Origin: Tsuneonella flava
Lineage (GTDB): Bacteria > Pseudomonadota > Alphaproteobacteria > Sphingomonadales > Sphingomonadaceae
Length of the DNA: 64,000 nucleotides
Direction: 5' to 3'
NCBI RefSeq assembly: GCF_002870965.1
Contig: NZ_PHSO01000004.1
Coordinates: 1 to 64,000, forward strand
Within the stretch, counting starts at the first letter, position 1. Each line of letters starts with the position of its first letter. A program made the translations under genes and the position numbers. Below, piece after piece: positions 55,691-64,000 of this stretch. The notes under the pieces were generated by a model, which did not search any database, had not been told where the DNA came from, and was given only the letters and a program-made list of their open reading frames with translations.

Positions 55691-56824
55691 ATGTTTGATG
55701 ACTTCTATGGACTGACCGATCGTCCGTTCCAGCTGACGCCGGACCCCGCCTTCTATTTTGAAAGCGCTACGCATCGCAAGGCGTTGTCTTATCTGGGCTA
55801 CGGTATGGCGCAGGCCGAAGGCTTCATTGTCATAACTGGTGAAGTGGGTTCGGGTAAATCCACGCTAGTGGCTCACTTGATGAAGAAAATCGACCCTGCC
55901 CAGATGACAGTCGGGCAGATCGTTACCAGCAATCTCGATGGCGATGAGATGATTCACGTTGCGGCCCAAGCTTTTGGGCTGGCGGTGGAAGAGCATGATA
56001 AAGCTTCGGCGCTCGGTGCGATTGAGGGCTTTCTTCACGAAGAAGCACGAGAAGGGCGGCGTTGCCTTTTGATCGTCGACGAAGCGCAGAACCTCAGCAT
56101 AGAAGCGCTGGAGGAGCTGCGAATGCTCTCGAATTTTCAGCTTGGTTCGCATCCATTGCTGCAAACGCTCCTGTTAGGACAGCCGGAATTCCGGGAGGTG
56201 TTGGCTGCACACCCTGCTCTGGAGCAATTGCGTCAACGTGTCATTGCCGCCCACCATCTCGATGCGATGAGTGCCGAAGAGGTTCAGCCTTATGTCGAGC
56301 ATCGTCTCGAATGCGTTGGATGGAATGGTAACCCTGCCTTCGATCAACGCGTCTTTAAGGAGGTGTACCAGGCGACCGCTGGGATTCCGCGCCGAATCAA
56401 TCAGGTCATGACGCGACTGATGCTGTTGGGCGCTGTTGAACAGCGAACGCGGATCGATTCCGCTATGCTCACCGCCGTATTGACCGAAATGCGGAACGAT
56501 GCGACCTTTCTCTCGAATGCGTCAAATCCTGCAGGGAAAGAAAAGGCTAAGTCGCCATCTGGCCCAGTTAAGCATGCCACAACGCATGACGATAACGAGG
56601 TCGATCATATGTCTGATTTGCGAGACCGACAAATCGAAGAACTCCAGTATGCAGTACTCGAACTCGCTGAAGCGAAGGACAAATATTTGCAGCTTTCCAG
56701 CGATCTCGCTGATCGTCTGGCAAATCTCGAATTACGCATAGACGAACAGGATCAAGCCGTTCGTCAGGTGCTGACTTTGTTGATCGAATGGTTCGAAGAC
56801 GGGGCAGAACGCAAGGCGGCCTGA
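55691..56824 (+). CDS. XrtA/PEP-CTERM system-associated ATPase (TIGR03015-like)
   Basis: A protein of 377 residues. AAA ATPase with the start 'MFDDFYGLTDRPFQLTPDPAFYFES', Walker A 'GEVGSGKSTLVAHL', Walker B 'CLLIVDEAQNLS' and the ExeA-type core. A C-terminal 75 residues are helical and coiled-coil-like ('IEELQYAVLELAEAKDKYLQL'). The ATPase is typical of XrtA loci, and its target is not known. GGGAG precedes the ATG. Confidence 0.92.
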   Translation: MFDDFYGLTDRPFQLTPDPAFYFESATHRKALSYLGYGMAQAEGFIVITGEVGSGKSTLVAHLMKKIDPAQMTVGQIVTSNLDGDEMIHVAAQAFGLAVEEHDKASALGAIEGFLHEEAREGRRCLLIVDEAQNLSIEALEELRMLSNFQLGSHPLLQTLLLGQPEFREVLAAHPALEQLRQRVIAAHHLDAMSAEEVQPYVEHRLECVGWNGNPAFDQRVFKEVYQATAGIPRRINQVMTRLMLLGAVEQRTRIDSAMLTAVLTEMRNDATFLSNASNPAGKEKAKSPSGPVKHATTHDDNEVDHMSDLRDRQIEELQYAVLELAEAKDKYLQLSSDLADRLANLELRIDEQDQAVRQVLTLLIEWFEDGAERKAA

Positions 56825-56825
56825 C

Positions 56826-57725
56826 ATGTCGGGATCAACGGCACTTATCAACATGGCGAGCGGGCGCCTTATAAATGGCCTCTCTGTCGATGTGGAGGAT
56901 TGGTATCAGGTCGGTGCTTTCGAGAAGGTGATTGAACGCGACACGTGGGACAAGCTGCCGGATCGGGTATCGGACAACGTTATTCGCATTCTGGATATGT
57001 TTGCCGAAGCCGATGTAAAAGCAACTTTTTTTACCCTTGGTTGGGTTGCTTCAAGGCACGGCCCCCTGATGCGCCGTATCACTGATGCCGGGCATGAAAT
57101 GGCTAGTCATGGATGGGATCACGCGCGGGTACACGGAATGGATCGGAGAGCGTTTGCTGAAGATTTGCACCGCGCGAGAACGACGCTGGAAGATGCGACA
57201 GGTGAAGGGGTTGTAGGTTATCGTGCGCCCAGCTTTTCGATCGATCAGCGCACTCCCTGGGCATATGAGGTTTTAGCCGAACAGGGTTATGCTTACAGCT
57301 CGTCCGTCGCTCCTGTAGTTCACGATCACTATGGCTGGCCCGAGGCACCTCGTTTCGCGTTCAGGCCTTTGGCTCAGAGCTCCCTGGTGGAAATCCCGGT
57401 AACTACCGCCATTCTTGGCGGTCGCAGGGTGGCGGCCGGAGGGGGAGGGTTCTTCCGTGTGCTGCCTTATGCATTTTCCAGATGGGCAATCAGGCAAGTC
57501 AATCAACACGAAAAACGCCCGGCGGTGTTCTACTTTCATCCGTGGGAGATAGACCCGGATCAGCCACGGGTTTCCAATGCTCCGATGCGCTCTCGATTAC
57601 GGCATTACACCAATCTGCATAGAATGGCGTCCAAATTAGAGGGATTAGTCCGCGATTTTGACTGGTGCCGTATGGATCAGATCGCGCATCGCGAAGCTGG
57701 TCGCGCGCAGCAGGTGGCGTCATGA
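56826..57725 (+). CDS. XrtA-associated polysaccharide deacetylase (NodB domain)
   Basis: A protein of 299 residues. The NodB-type catalytic motifs are 'LSVDVEDWYQVG' (catalytic Asp), 'ATFFTLGWVASRH', 'MASHGWDHARVHGMD' (metal-binding His pair), 'VGYRAPSFSID' and 'VFYFHPWEID'. It should remove N-acetyl groups from the polysaccharide. The start is one base after the ATPase stop (56824), and the stop overlaps the FemAB start codon (57722-57725). Confidence 0.94.
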   Translation: MSGSTALINMASGRLINGLSVDVEDWYQVGAFEKVIERDTWDKLPDRVSDNVIRILDMFAEADVKATFFTLGWVASRHGPLMRRITDAGHEMASHGWDHARVHGMDRRAFAEDLHRARTTLEDATGEGVVGYRAPSFSIDQRTPWAYEVLAEQGYAYSSSVAPVVHDHYGWPEAPRFAFRPLAQSSLVEIPVTTAILGGRRVAAGGGGFFRVLPYAFSRWAIRQVNQHEKRPAVFYFHPWEIDPDQPRVSNAPMRSRLRHYTNLHRMASKLEGLVRDFDWCRMDQIAHREAGRAQQVAS

Positions 57726-58786
57726 ATGCACCGTTTCCAATTGCCCACGAAACAATCGGGTTGGCCGATCTGAGTGACACAGATACGATCAGCCGTATTG
57801 ATCGCTTTGTCATGGAAACTGGCGGCAGCCCGTTTCATAGGCCGCTGTGGCTGCGAGCGGTGGAACGTGGGACGGGCCAGTGCGCTATGGGGCTGTTGGC
57901 CGAGTACTGCGGCAACATAGTGGGTTGGTTGCCGCTGACCGAAGTGCATTCGCCGCTTTTCCCACGTGCGCTGGTGTCGAGTGGCTTTGGTGTTTCGGGT
58001 GGGCCGCTGGCTACGCGAACAGATGTCGCACACCGGCTGTGCGAAGCTGCGGCGGAGTTGGCTGTGCGAAGGTCATGTGCGTCGGTCGAATTGCGCGGCG
58101 GCGCGATTCCTTCGGGCTGGCATATCCGCATGGATAGCCACGCAAACTTTTGTGCCCCTCTCGCGCATGACGATGATGCTCAGCTACTCGCCATTCCGCG
58201 CAAGCAGAGGGCCGAGATTCGCAAGGGTTTGCAACAGAACCTGACGGTCAGTTTTGGCCGTGACGAATGGCATCGCGCAGCGCATTACGCTGTCTATGCG
58301 GAGAGTGTCCGCAATCTGGGAACGCCGGTGTTTCCGCGCTCATTGTTCGATGCTGTGCTCGACGCGTTCGGAGACGATGCAGACATACTTGTAGTGAGCC
58401 AGGACGGTGTGTCTCAGAGCGCAGTTCTGACCCTCTATCACAATGGCGTGGCAATGCCGTATTGGGGCGGTGGTATCTGGGATGCCCGCCGGACGCGTTC
58501 GAACGAGGTGATGTATTATCGGTTGATGTGTCACGCGCGCGAGCGTGGTTGCACACAGTTTGACTTTGGTCGCTCCAAGGTCGGAAGTGGCGCATTTGCC
58601 TATAAGAAGAACTGGGGCTTTGAAGCGGAACCTCTCGCGTATGGGTCGTGGACAGCGAATGGGGCAACGGCACGTGATGTCGATCCGACGAGCGCCGCCT
58701 ATTCATCCAAAATCGCGCTTTGGAAGAAGCTGCCGCTGGCGGTGTCAAACCGGCTTGGTCCGATCATTGCCCGTGGACTGGCGTGA
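57722..58786 (+). CDS. FemAB-type protein of the XrtA/PEP-CTERM system
   Basis: A protein of 354 residues. The FemAB-like fold has 'SPFHRPLWLRAVERGTG', 'LVSSGFGVSGGPLATR', 'IPRKQRAEIRKGLQQNL', 'VSQDGVSQSAVLTLYHNGVAMPYWGGG' and 'FDFGRSKVGSGAFAYKKNWGF'. Members of this family of XrtA loci probably add an aminoacyl-type group to polysaccharide or a precursor. The start overlaps the deacetylase gene, and the stop overlaps the glycosyltransferase start. Confidence 0.92.
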   Translation: MNAPFPIAHETIGLADLSDTDTISRIDRFVMETGGSPFHRPLWLRAVERGTGQCAMGLLAEYCGNIVGWLPLTEVHSPLFPRALVSSGFGVSGGPLATRTDVAHRLCEAAAELAVRRSCASVELRGGAIPSGWHIRMDSHANFCAPLAHDDDAQLLAIPRKQRAEIRKGLQQNLTVSFGRDEWHRAAHYAVYAESVRNLGTPVFPRSLFDAVLDAFGDDADILVVSQDGVSQSAVLTLYHNGVAMPYWGGGIWDARRTRSNEVMYYRLMCHARERGCTQFDFGRSKVGSGAFAYKKNWGFEAEPLAYGSWTANGATARDVDPTSAAYSSKIALWKKLPLAVSNRLGPIIARGLA

Positions 58787-60015
58787 TGGGCGAGGTACTT
58801 TTTCTGGCTCACCGGATTCCCTTCCCGGCGGACAGGGGCGATAAAATTCGCTCCCACCAGATACTTAAGGCGCTTGCAGAGATCGGGCCGGTTCATGTTG
58901 GCACTCTCGGCGAGACGGAGGCGGACTTTGCCGCCGAGCCGCAGCTGGCGCGGTATGCCGCCAGTTATTGCCTGGCCCGCCGTTCGCTCAATCTGCCTCT
59001 GGCCGGGATGAAGGCGCTGGTGCGTGGGTTGCCGGTCAGCCTGACGGCGTTTGACAACTCTGAATTGCGGGCGTGGGTGGCGCATGCACTTGCGACCCGA
59101 CCTATCGATTGTATCTTCGTGTTTTCGGGACAGATGGGACAGTATATTCCGGCGGATTACTCCGGCCGGGTTGTGATCGATTTGTGCGACGTCGATAGCG
59201 CGAAGTTCGAAGCATACGCGCACGATGGTCGCGGTCCGCGCGCGTGGATCGATGCACGGGAAAGCAAGCTGCTGGCCGAGGAAGAGCGCAGGCTCGCGCA
59301 GCGCGCCGATGCAACTTTGCTGATCACCGATGCAGAAGCGGGCTTGTTTCGCGCACGGATAGGCGATGTCGAAGCGAATGTGATGACGGTGTCGAATGGC
59401 ATCGATACCGAGCTGTTTGATCCGAAAATCTCGCAGCCTCATCCGGCGCTGACAAACGCCAATGGTCCGCATATCGTCTTCACCGGGCAGATGGACTATC
59501 CGCCCAATGTTGCGGCCGCGCTCCGCACGATTGACTGCTTGCTGCCCGGCATCCGTCGGCGGTTTCCGTCTGCGATGTTTCACGTCGTCGGGCGTGCGCC
59601 TGTTGCGGCATTAATGCAGCGCGATGGGCAGCCGGGCGTGCGTGTATGGGGCGAAGTGCCCGATGTGCGACCATTTCTGGCGGGTGCAGATCTGGTGATC
59701 GCACCATTGAGCATTGCGCGCGGGGTGCAGAATAAAGTGCTGGAAGCAATGGCAATGGCACGGCCTGTTCTGGTTACCCCGGAAGCGGCCATCGGCATCG
59801 ATGCGATCGATGGCGAACATATCGCTATAGAACCGAACGACGGGCGATTGATCGACCGGGCCTGTATGCTTCTGACCGATGGCCCCGCGGCACTGAAGAT
59901 GGCCACCGCTGCCCGGAATTTCGTGGTGGAGCACAAGGGGTGGGACGCGGCTATGGCACCGCTCGCAGCCCTCACTGGGCGAAGCGTTATAAGTGAAGCG
60001 CGCGATGCAGCGTGA
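58786..60015 (+). CDS. TIGR03087-type glycosyltransferase of the XrtA system
   Basis: A protein of 409 residues. It starts 'MGEVLFLAHRIPFPADRGDKIRSHQILKAL', the classic beginning of this group, and the GT4-like part has 'VSNGIDTELFDP', 'IVFTGQMDYPPNVAAAL', 'VRPFLAGADLVIAPLSIARGVQNKVLEAMAMARPVLVTPEA'. It builds the exopolysaccharide repeat in the cytoplasm. The ATG at 58786 shares its A with the FemAB TGA. Its 3' end overlaps the exosortase gene. Confidence 0.94.
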   Translation: MGEVLFLAHRIPFPADRGDKIRSHQILKALAEIGPVHVGTLGETEADFAAEPQLARYAASYCLARRSLNLPLAGMKALVRGLPVSLTAFDNSELRAWVAHALATRPIDCIFVFSGQMGQYIPADYSGRVVIDLCDVDSAKFEAYAHDGRGPRAWIDARESKLLAEEERRLAQRADATLLITDAEAGLFRARIGDVEANVMTVSNGIDTELFDPKISQPHPALTNANGPHIVFTGQMDYPPNVAAALRTIDCLLPGIRRRFPSAMFHVVGRAPVAALMQRDGQPGVRVWGEVPDVRPFLAGADLVIAPLSIARGVQNKVLEAMAMARPVLVTPEAAIGIDAIDGEHIAIEPNDGRLIDRACMLLTDGPAALKMATAARNFVVEHKGWDAAMAPLAALTGRSVISEARDAA

Positions 60016-61552
60016 TGCATCGCTTCACCGATCGCCAGTAAGCGGGATTGCCGATCGGATTGCACCCGAATGGCGGGCGCCGTTGCTGAATCTGGCGATT
60101 GTGTGGGCTGTCCTGTTCGCTCTGACAGTGCGCGATTGGGTTGCGATGGCGCACCAGTGGTGGGATATCTCCACCTATAACCACATCCTGTTTGTGCCGC
60201 CGATCATCGCGTGGGTCGTTTGGCAACGGTGGGAGGAACTGGCCAAGATCGCACCGCAGGCGTGGTGGCCGGGGCTGATGGCGCTGTTCGGGGCGCTTAC
60301 CCTTTGGATGCTTGGCACAGTGGCAGGGATCAACATTGCCAGTCAGCTTGGTGCCGTTGGCGCTTTGGCGGCCAGTGCGATTGTGGTGCTGGGGCCTAAG
60401 GTGTCTGCGGGCCTGATTTTTCCGCTGGCTTACATGGTGTTTCTCGTTCCCATCGGTGACGAACTGATCCCAGTGCTCCAGATGGTTACGGCCAAACTGG
60501 TGATTGGCCTGATTCATCTGAGCGGGATGGAGGCGCATATCGAAGGCGTGTTCATCGATACACCTGCAGGCCTGTTTGAAGTGGCTGAGGCGTGCTCCGG
60601 GGTTATGTTCCTTGCCGCGATGGTCGCGCTGGCGACGCTGGTTGCCAATGTTTGCTTCGTATCGTGGAAACGACGGGCGGTATTTCTGTGTACAGCGATA
60701 CTTTTGCCGATTGTCGCGAATGGTGTTCGCGCATGGGGTACGATTGTTATCGCGCAATGGCAGGGAATCGAATTTGCCGCCGGGTTCGATCATATTTTTT
60801 ATGGCTGGATATTCTTTGCCATCGTGGTGGCAGCACTGCTTGGCTGCGCCTGGCGCTGGTTCGACCGTTCGCCCGATGATCCAGGGATCGATGCGGATGC
60901 GATAAAGGCATCTTCACTACTTGGTAAGCTCGAACGTTTCAGCTTCCGCCAAGGCTTTGTGTCGCTGTCTGTTGTTGCACTGTCGCTGATGTTTGGGGGC
61001 TGGGCATTCGCGGCCGATCATGTGGAGGCAAGCCTGCCTCCGACACTCGCCGCGCCCCATGTTCCGGGCTGGCATATCGTTGCGGGGGAAGTGTCGAACT
61101 GGACTCCGCTCGCGACTGAAGCGGACCGCAAACTACTGCTTCATTATCATGATGACAACGGCCATGCAGTAGATGTGAGTATTGCGGTTTACGCAGGGCA
61201 AGGCCCGGATCGCGATGCGGCGGCTGCGGGGCAGGGCGCCTTGCCGATGGGCAGTGACTGGCGCTGGCTGGAACCGGGCGTTCCCGGCAACAGCTGGTCA
61301 GCTGACTGGCTGTATAATCATGGAATTCGCCGCTTAACCCAGACCAGCTACCAGATTGGCGGGGTAACAACGGGCAGCGCCACCAGGTTCAAACTGGCAG
61401 CGATGCGGGACCGGGTATTGATGCGTGGGCGACCTGCCATCGCGATGATCCTTTCGTCGGAAGAACCCGGCGCGGACGCAGCGCTATCGCGGTTCCGCGC
61501 GGCCATGGGCGATCCAGCGCTGACGATGGACCGCGCAGCCGGGCTGCGGTAA
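60005..61552 (+). CDS. xrtA: Exosortase A fused to EpsI
   Basis: A protein of 515 residues. The membrane-embedded transpeptidase part has about eight helices, and the catalytic residues are Cys197 ('VAEACSGVMFLA'), Arg242 ('VANGVRAWG') and His263 ('FDHIFYGW'). From about residue 330 a periplasmic EpsI-type domain follows ('APHVPGWHIVAGE', 'VDVSIAVYAGQGP'), as is usual for XrtA. It cleaves PEP-CTERM signals, and the PEP-CTERM protein at 17103 is a likely substrate. ATG 60005 is used. A GTG at 59993 adds 4 residues. The gene overlaps the glycosyltransferase. Confidence 0.95.
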   Translation: MQRDASLHRSPVSGIADRIAPEWRAPLLNLAIVWAVLFALTVRDWVAMAHQWWDISTYNHILFVPPIIAWVVWQRWEELAKIAPQAWWPGLMALFGALTLWMLGTVAGINIASQLGAVGALAASAIVVLGPKVSAGLIFPLAYMVFLVPIGDELIPVLQMVTAKLVIGLIHLSGMEAHIEGVFIDTPAGLFEVAEACSGVMFLAAMVALATLVANVCFVSWKRRAVFLCTAILLPIVANGVRAWGTIVIAQWQGIEFAAGFDHIFYGWIFFAIVVAALLGCAWRWFDRSPDDPGIDADAIKASSLLGKLERFSFRQGFVSLSVVALSLMFGGWAFAADHVEASLPPTLAAPHVPGWHIVAGEVSNWTPLATEADRKLLLHYHDDNGHAVDVSIAVYAGQGPDRDAAAAGQGALPMGSDWRWLEPGVPGNSWSADWLYNHGIRRLTQTSYQIGGVTTGSATRFKLAAMRDRVLMRGRPAIAMILSSEEPGADAALSRFRAAMGDPALTMDRAAGLR

Positions 61553-61561
61553 GCGCGCCGC

Positions 61562-63460
61562 ATGTGCGGAATTGCGGGAATTTTTCATTGTGGCACGCCC
61601 AAGCCAGTCGACCCTGCGCGGGTCGAGCGGATGTGCGACGCTCTTGTCCATCGCGGCCCGGATGGCGGCGGTGTCTGGACAGCACCGGGCGTCGGGCTTG
61701 GCCACCGTCGGCTGTCGATCATCGATATTGCGGGATCGCCGCAACCGATGCAATCGGCCGACGGACGGGCGATGATCGTCTTCAATGGCGAGATATATAA
61801 TTTCCGTGAATTGCGGCGGGAACTGGAACTGGGCGGCGCGCAGTTTCGCACCGATGGCGATACCGAAGTCATTCTGGCCGCTTACCGCAAGTGGGGTGTG
61901 GATTGCCTTTCCCGTCTGAACGGAATGTTCGCGTTCGCGCTCTACGATCTGGATCGGCACACGCTGTTTCTTGCGCGGGACCGGTTTGGGGTGAAACCGT
62001 TGTTCACTGCGATGTTGAGCGACGGAAGTCTGGCGTTCGCGTCGGAACTGAAAGGGTTGCTGGCGCATCCCCTGTTGCGCCGCAAAGTCGATCCGCTGGC
62101 GATAGAGGACTATCTGGCGTGGGGCTATGTCCCCGATCACCGCTCCATCCTCGATGGGGTGGAGAAGCTGCCCGCCGGCCACTTCCGTTTGTTGCGCCAC
62201 GATAGCGTTGCTGCGGCACCGGTACGGTGGTGGGATATCTCGTTTGCGGAACGGGCGCGGGGCAAGCCCGCCGATCTCGAAGCCGAATTGCTGTTCCATT
62301 TGCGCGAAGCGGTATCGAGCCGGATGGTGGCCGATGTGCCGCTTGGCGCGTTCCTTTCAGGTGGAGTGGACAGTTCCAGCGTGGTCGCTCTGATGGCAGA
62401 GGCCAGCTCCAGCCCGGTGCAGACATGTTCGATCGGGTTCGATGTCGCCGCGCTGGACGAAACATCTTACGCGCGTGAAGTGGCGCGGAAATTCGGCACC
62501 GACCATCGAGAACGGATCGTCGATCCAAATGATTTTGCCGAGATCGGCCGCCTTGCCGATATGTTCGACGAACCGTTTGCCGATGCATCCGCCTTGCCAA
62601 CATGGCGCGTGTGCCAGCTGGCGCGGGAATCCGTGACTGTCGCACTGTCGGGCGATGGCGCGGACGAGGCGTTTGCAGGCTACCGACGGCAGGTATTCCA
62701 TGCCGCGGAAGAACGTGCCCGCTCGGTAATGCCCGCCAGCTTGCGCGCGCCTTTATTCGGAGCGCTTGGCCGCATGTGGCCAAAAGCCGACTGGGCGCCG
62801 CGTCCTTTGCGCGCGAAGACCACTTTTCAGTCTTTGGCAGAAAGCGGAGAAGAGGGGTACGCGCGGGCCCTATCGATCATGGCGCCTGAATTGCGCGGCA
62901 CACTTTATTCGCCTGAATTCCGCAAAATACTGGGCGATTATCGGGCGGAACAGCCGCTGTTGGCCATGATGCGGGGCGCGCCGGCGCGTAGTGGACTGGA
63001 TCGGGCGCAATATGCGGATCTCAAGTTCTGGTTGCCGGGCGATATTTTGACCAAAGTCGATCGGACCAGCATGGCCGTCAGCCTGGAAGCGCGCGAGCCG
63101 CTGCTAGATCATCGGCTCGTCGAATTTGCGGCCCGGTTGCCGCATCATCTGAGGATCAGGCGCGGGCAGGGCAAATGGCTGCTCAAACACGCGATGGAGC
63201 GATATTTGCCCAATGACGTGCTTTATCGACCCAAGCAGGGTTTTGTAACGCCCGTATCGCAATGGCTGCGCGGGCCGCTGGCGACAGAGGCGCGCGCGAT
63301 AGGCTCTCGCACAACGATTGCTGGCACCGGTTGGTTCGATGGGGAGCGGATTGGCAAGCTGGCGGACGACCATATTGCCGGGCGCAGCGATCACGGGCGG
63401 CTGTTATGGCAGCTCCTGATGCTGGATAAAACGCTTGGAAAATTGGGGGTTTGCTGTTGA
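61562..63460 (+). CDS. XrtA/PEP-CTERM glutamine amidotransferase (asparagine synthase-like)
   Basis: A protein of 632 residues. The N-terminal glutaminase domain has Cys2 as nucleophile ('MCGIAGIFH'), and 'VFNGEIYNFRELRRELE' follows. The synthetase domain has the PP-loop 'FLSGGVDSSSVVALMA' and 'VALSGDGADEAFAGY'. In XrtA loci it is thought to amidate a sugar or acyl group in polysaccharide assembly, not to make asparagine. Ten nt separate it from xrtA. No clear terminator is seen after its stop. Confidence 0.94.
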   Translation: MCGIAGIFHCGTPKPVDPARVERMCDALVHRGPDGGGVWTAPGVGLGHRRLSIIDIAGSPQPMQSADGRAMIVFNGEIYNFRELRRELELGGAQFRTDGDTEVILAAYRKWGVDCLSRLNGMFAFALYDLDRHTLFLARDRFGVKPLFTAMLSDGSLAFASELKGLLAHPLLRRKVDPLAIEDYLAWGYVPDHRSILDGVEKLPAGHFRLLRHDSVAAAPVRWWDISFAERARGKPADLEAELLFHLREAVSSRMVADVPLGAFLSGGVDSSSVVALMAEASSSPVQTCSIGFDVAALDETSYAREVARKFGTDHRERIVDPNDFAEIGRLADMFDEPFADASALPTWRVCQLARESVTVALSGDGADEAFAGYRRQVFHAAEERARSVMPASLRAPLFGALGRMWPKADWAPRPLRAKTTFQSLAESGEEGYARALSIMAPELRGTLYSPEFRKILGDYRAEQPLLAMMRGAPARSGLDRAQYADLKFWLPGDILTKVDRTSMAVSLEAREPLLDHRLVEFAARLPHHLRIRRGQGKWLLKHAMERYLPNDVLYRPKQGFVTPVSQWLRGPLATEARAIGSRTTIAGTGWFDGERIGKLADDHIAGRSDHGRLLWQLLMLDKTLGKLGVCC

Positions 63461-63552
63461 TAACCTGTGGAAAATACTAGCTGTATTTAGCGGCATACGA
63501 TCCATTGGCAGGCTGACAGTATACATCAGAGCAGAACCTGTTTTCCAGCTAA

Positions 63553-63573
63553 TTAACCATAAAATATAGTTAA
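63553..63573. promoter_or_regulatory. CtrA-like half-site in the promoter region of the crotonase gene
   Basis: TTAACCAT at 63553-63560 resembles the half-site consensus of CtrA in Alphaproteobacteria, and GTTAA at 63569-63573 makes an inverted TTAAC/GTTAA dyad. The full TTAA-N7-TTAA spacing is not met. The gap 63461-63654 is AT-rich, as a promoter region, and holds no open frame. Confidence 0.3.
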
Positions 63574-63654
63574 TTTATCGTTTGCCATATATCTTAATCA
63601 TCGCCTACACTCTGCCCGATCGCACGAAGGACACTTCAGCGAAAGGGGGCGCTC

Positions 63655-64000
63655 ATGGATCGTTACAATGATGACCTGGGAGAGAGCGAAAACCCGATTT
63701 CGGTACATGGCCCTGCTTTGCCATTGCCGGATGACGATGAGGCACTGGTTGCGCGGAGCACTATCCACGCTGCCATTCCGGAAGGGTTGTTCCGTCTCAA
63801 CGAACTGGAATGCCTTTACGAAGACGATAGCGAAACGTTGTGGACCTTTATGGCGCCGCGCGGACGGCCCAGCTTTACACCGCCGATGCTCGGCGATTTT
63901 GAAAACTGGCAGAAATATATCGGTCAGGGCTTCGGGCCGGGACGTGTTCCGCTCAAATTCCTGGTGCTGGGCAGCCGTTCTCCGGGCGTCTTCTGCTTCG
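63655..64000 (+). CDS. Crotonase-family protein, RpfF (DSF synthase)-like, 5' part
   Basis: The first 115 residues are visible, and the frame runs off the right edge. An acidic N-terminus (residues 1-30) is followed by 'LNELECLYEDDSETLWTFMAPRGRPSFTPPMLGDFENWQ' and 'VPLKFLVLGSRSPGVFCF', a strand-loop segment at the place where RpfF and enoyl-CoA hydratases have the first oxyanion-hole loop. RpfF makes the DSF signal from a fatty acyl-ACP. The fit is by pattern only and catalytic Glu residues lie outside the window. GGGGG precedes the ATG. Confidence 0.6.
   Translation, partial: MDRYNDDLGESENPISVHGPALPLPDDDEALVARSTIHAAIPEGLFRLNELECLYEDDSETLWTFMAPRGRPSFTPPMLGDFENWQKYIGQGFGPGRVPLKFLVLGSRSPGVFCF

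Noticed and set aside
61562-63460. Asparagine synthetase for amino acid supply
   Set aside because: Position in the XrtA operon and its family form show the amidotransferase of the exosortase system.
63461-63654. A canonical full CtrA site (TTAA-N7-TTAA)
   Set aside because: The spacing is 13 instead of 7, so only a half-site and dyad are reported.

Overview
The window is a high-GC alphaproteobacterial chromosome segment, most likely from the order Sphingomonadales and plausibly the family Erythrobacteraceae. This is inferred from gene content and protein character, because no 16S rRNA gene is present. The supporting signs are a complete XrtA (exosortase A)/PEP-CTERM exopolysaccharide locus, a MutL with the endonuclease motif, an mre-mrd shape cluster and a set of families common in sphingomonads (DUF1206, TraB/GumN, DUF1330-like).

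Region by region: (1) 1-1784 is the end of an integrative element (partial CDS, DUF736 protein, excisionase-like HTH protein, tyrosine integrase). It stops 17 nt from the 3' end of a tRNA-Lys(CUU) gene at 1785-1860, the likely integration site. (2) 1963-7663, minus strand, is the rod-shape and cell-elongation operon mreB-mreC-mreD-mrdA-rodA. (3) 7857-21880 is mostly housekeeping: mutL, a lipoprotein, a MaoC-like hydratase, a glutaredoxin/MauE fusion, a DUF1206 membrane protein, a nucleotide pyrophosphatase-like lipoprotein, ychF, a LysR/YeiH divergent pair, a very small PEP-CTERM protein, pth, rplY, two tandem TraB/GumN proteins, and a small HTH regulator with a membrane partner. (4) 22058-32514 holds glyQ-glyS, ppdK, a methyltransferase, a ComF protein, hisI, a MerR regulator and an acyl-CoA dehydrogenase. 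(5) 32603-36868, minus strand, is a UDG-like protein, a soluble lytic transglycosylase, moaB and a PA0069-family radical SAM protein. An alphaproteobacterial LexA-type direct repeat overlaps the annotated start of the radical SAM gene. (6) 36962-45122, plus strand, holds ETF-ubiquinone oxidoreductase, ispE, an N-formylglutamate amidohydrolase-like protein, ilvD, a lipoprotein, nnr and an RlmD/TrmA-type RNA methyltransferase, with many start/stop overlaps. (7) 45126-63460 is the XrtA exopolysaccharide locus. (8) 63655-64000 is the start of a crotonase-family gene that resembles DSF synthase RpfF.

The XrtA locus has two arms that diverge from overlapping start codons at 47918-47921. The minus arm encodes a GNAT/FemAB-like transferase, an acyl carrier protein and two hydrolase-fold proteins. 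The plus arm encodes an acyl-CoA ligase and a PLP decarboxylase. After a regulatory-looking gap it continues with the export protein, chain-length determinant, tyrosine autokinase, outer-membrane barrel, ATPase, polysaccharide deacetylase, FemAB protein, glycosyltransferase, exosortase A fused to EpsI, and a glutamine amidotransferase. A likely substrate of the exosortase, the 72-residue PEP-CTERM protein at 17103-17321, lies about 43 kb away.

The least understood system here is the acyl-ligase/ACP/decarboxylase/GNAT branch of the XrtA locus, whose product is unknown. The most useful small-scale signals are the SOS-like box at the radical SAM gene, a perfect hairpin covering the ribosome binding site of the DUF1206 gene, CCTGAC repeats upstream of the small HTH regulator, and two mutually exclusive hairpins in front of the polysaccharide export operon.
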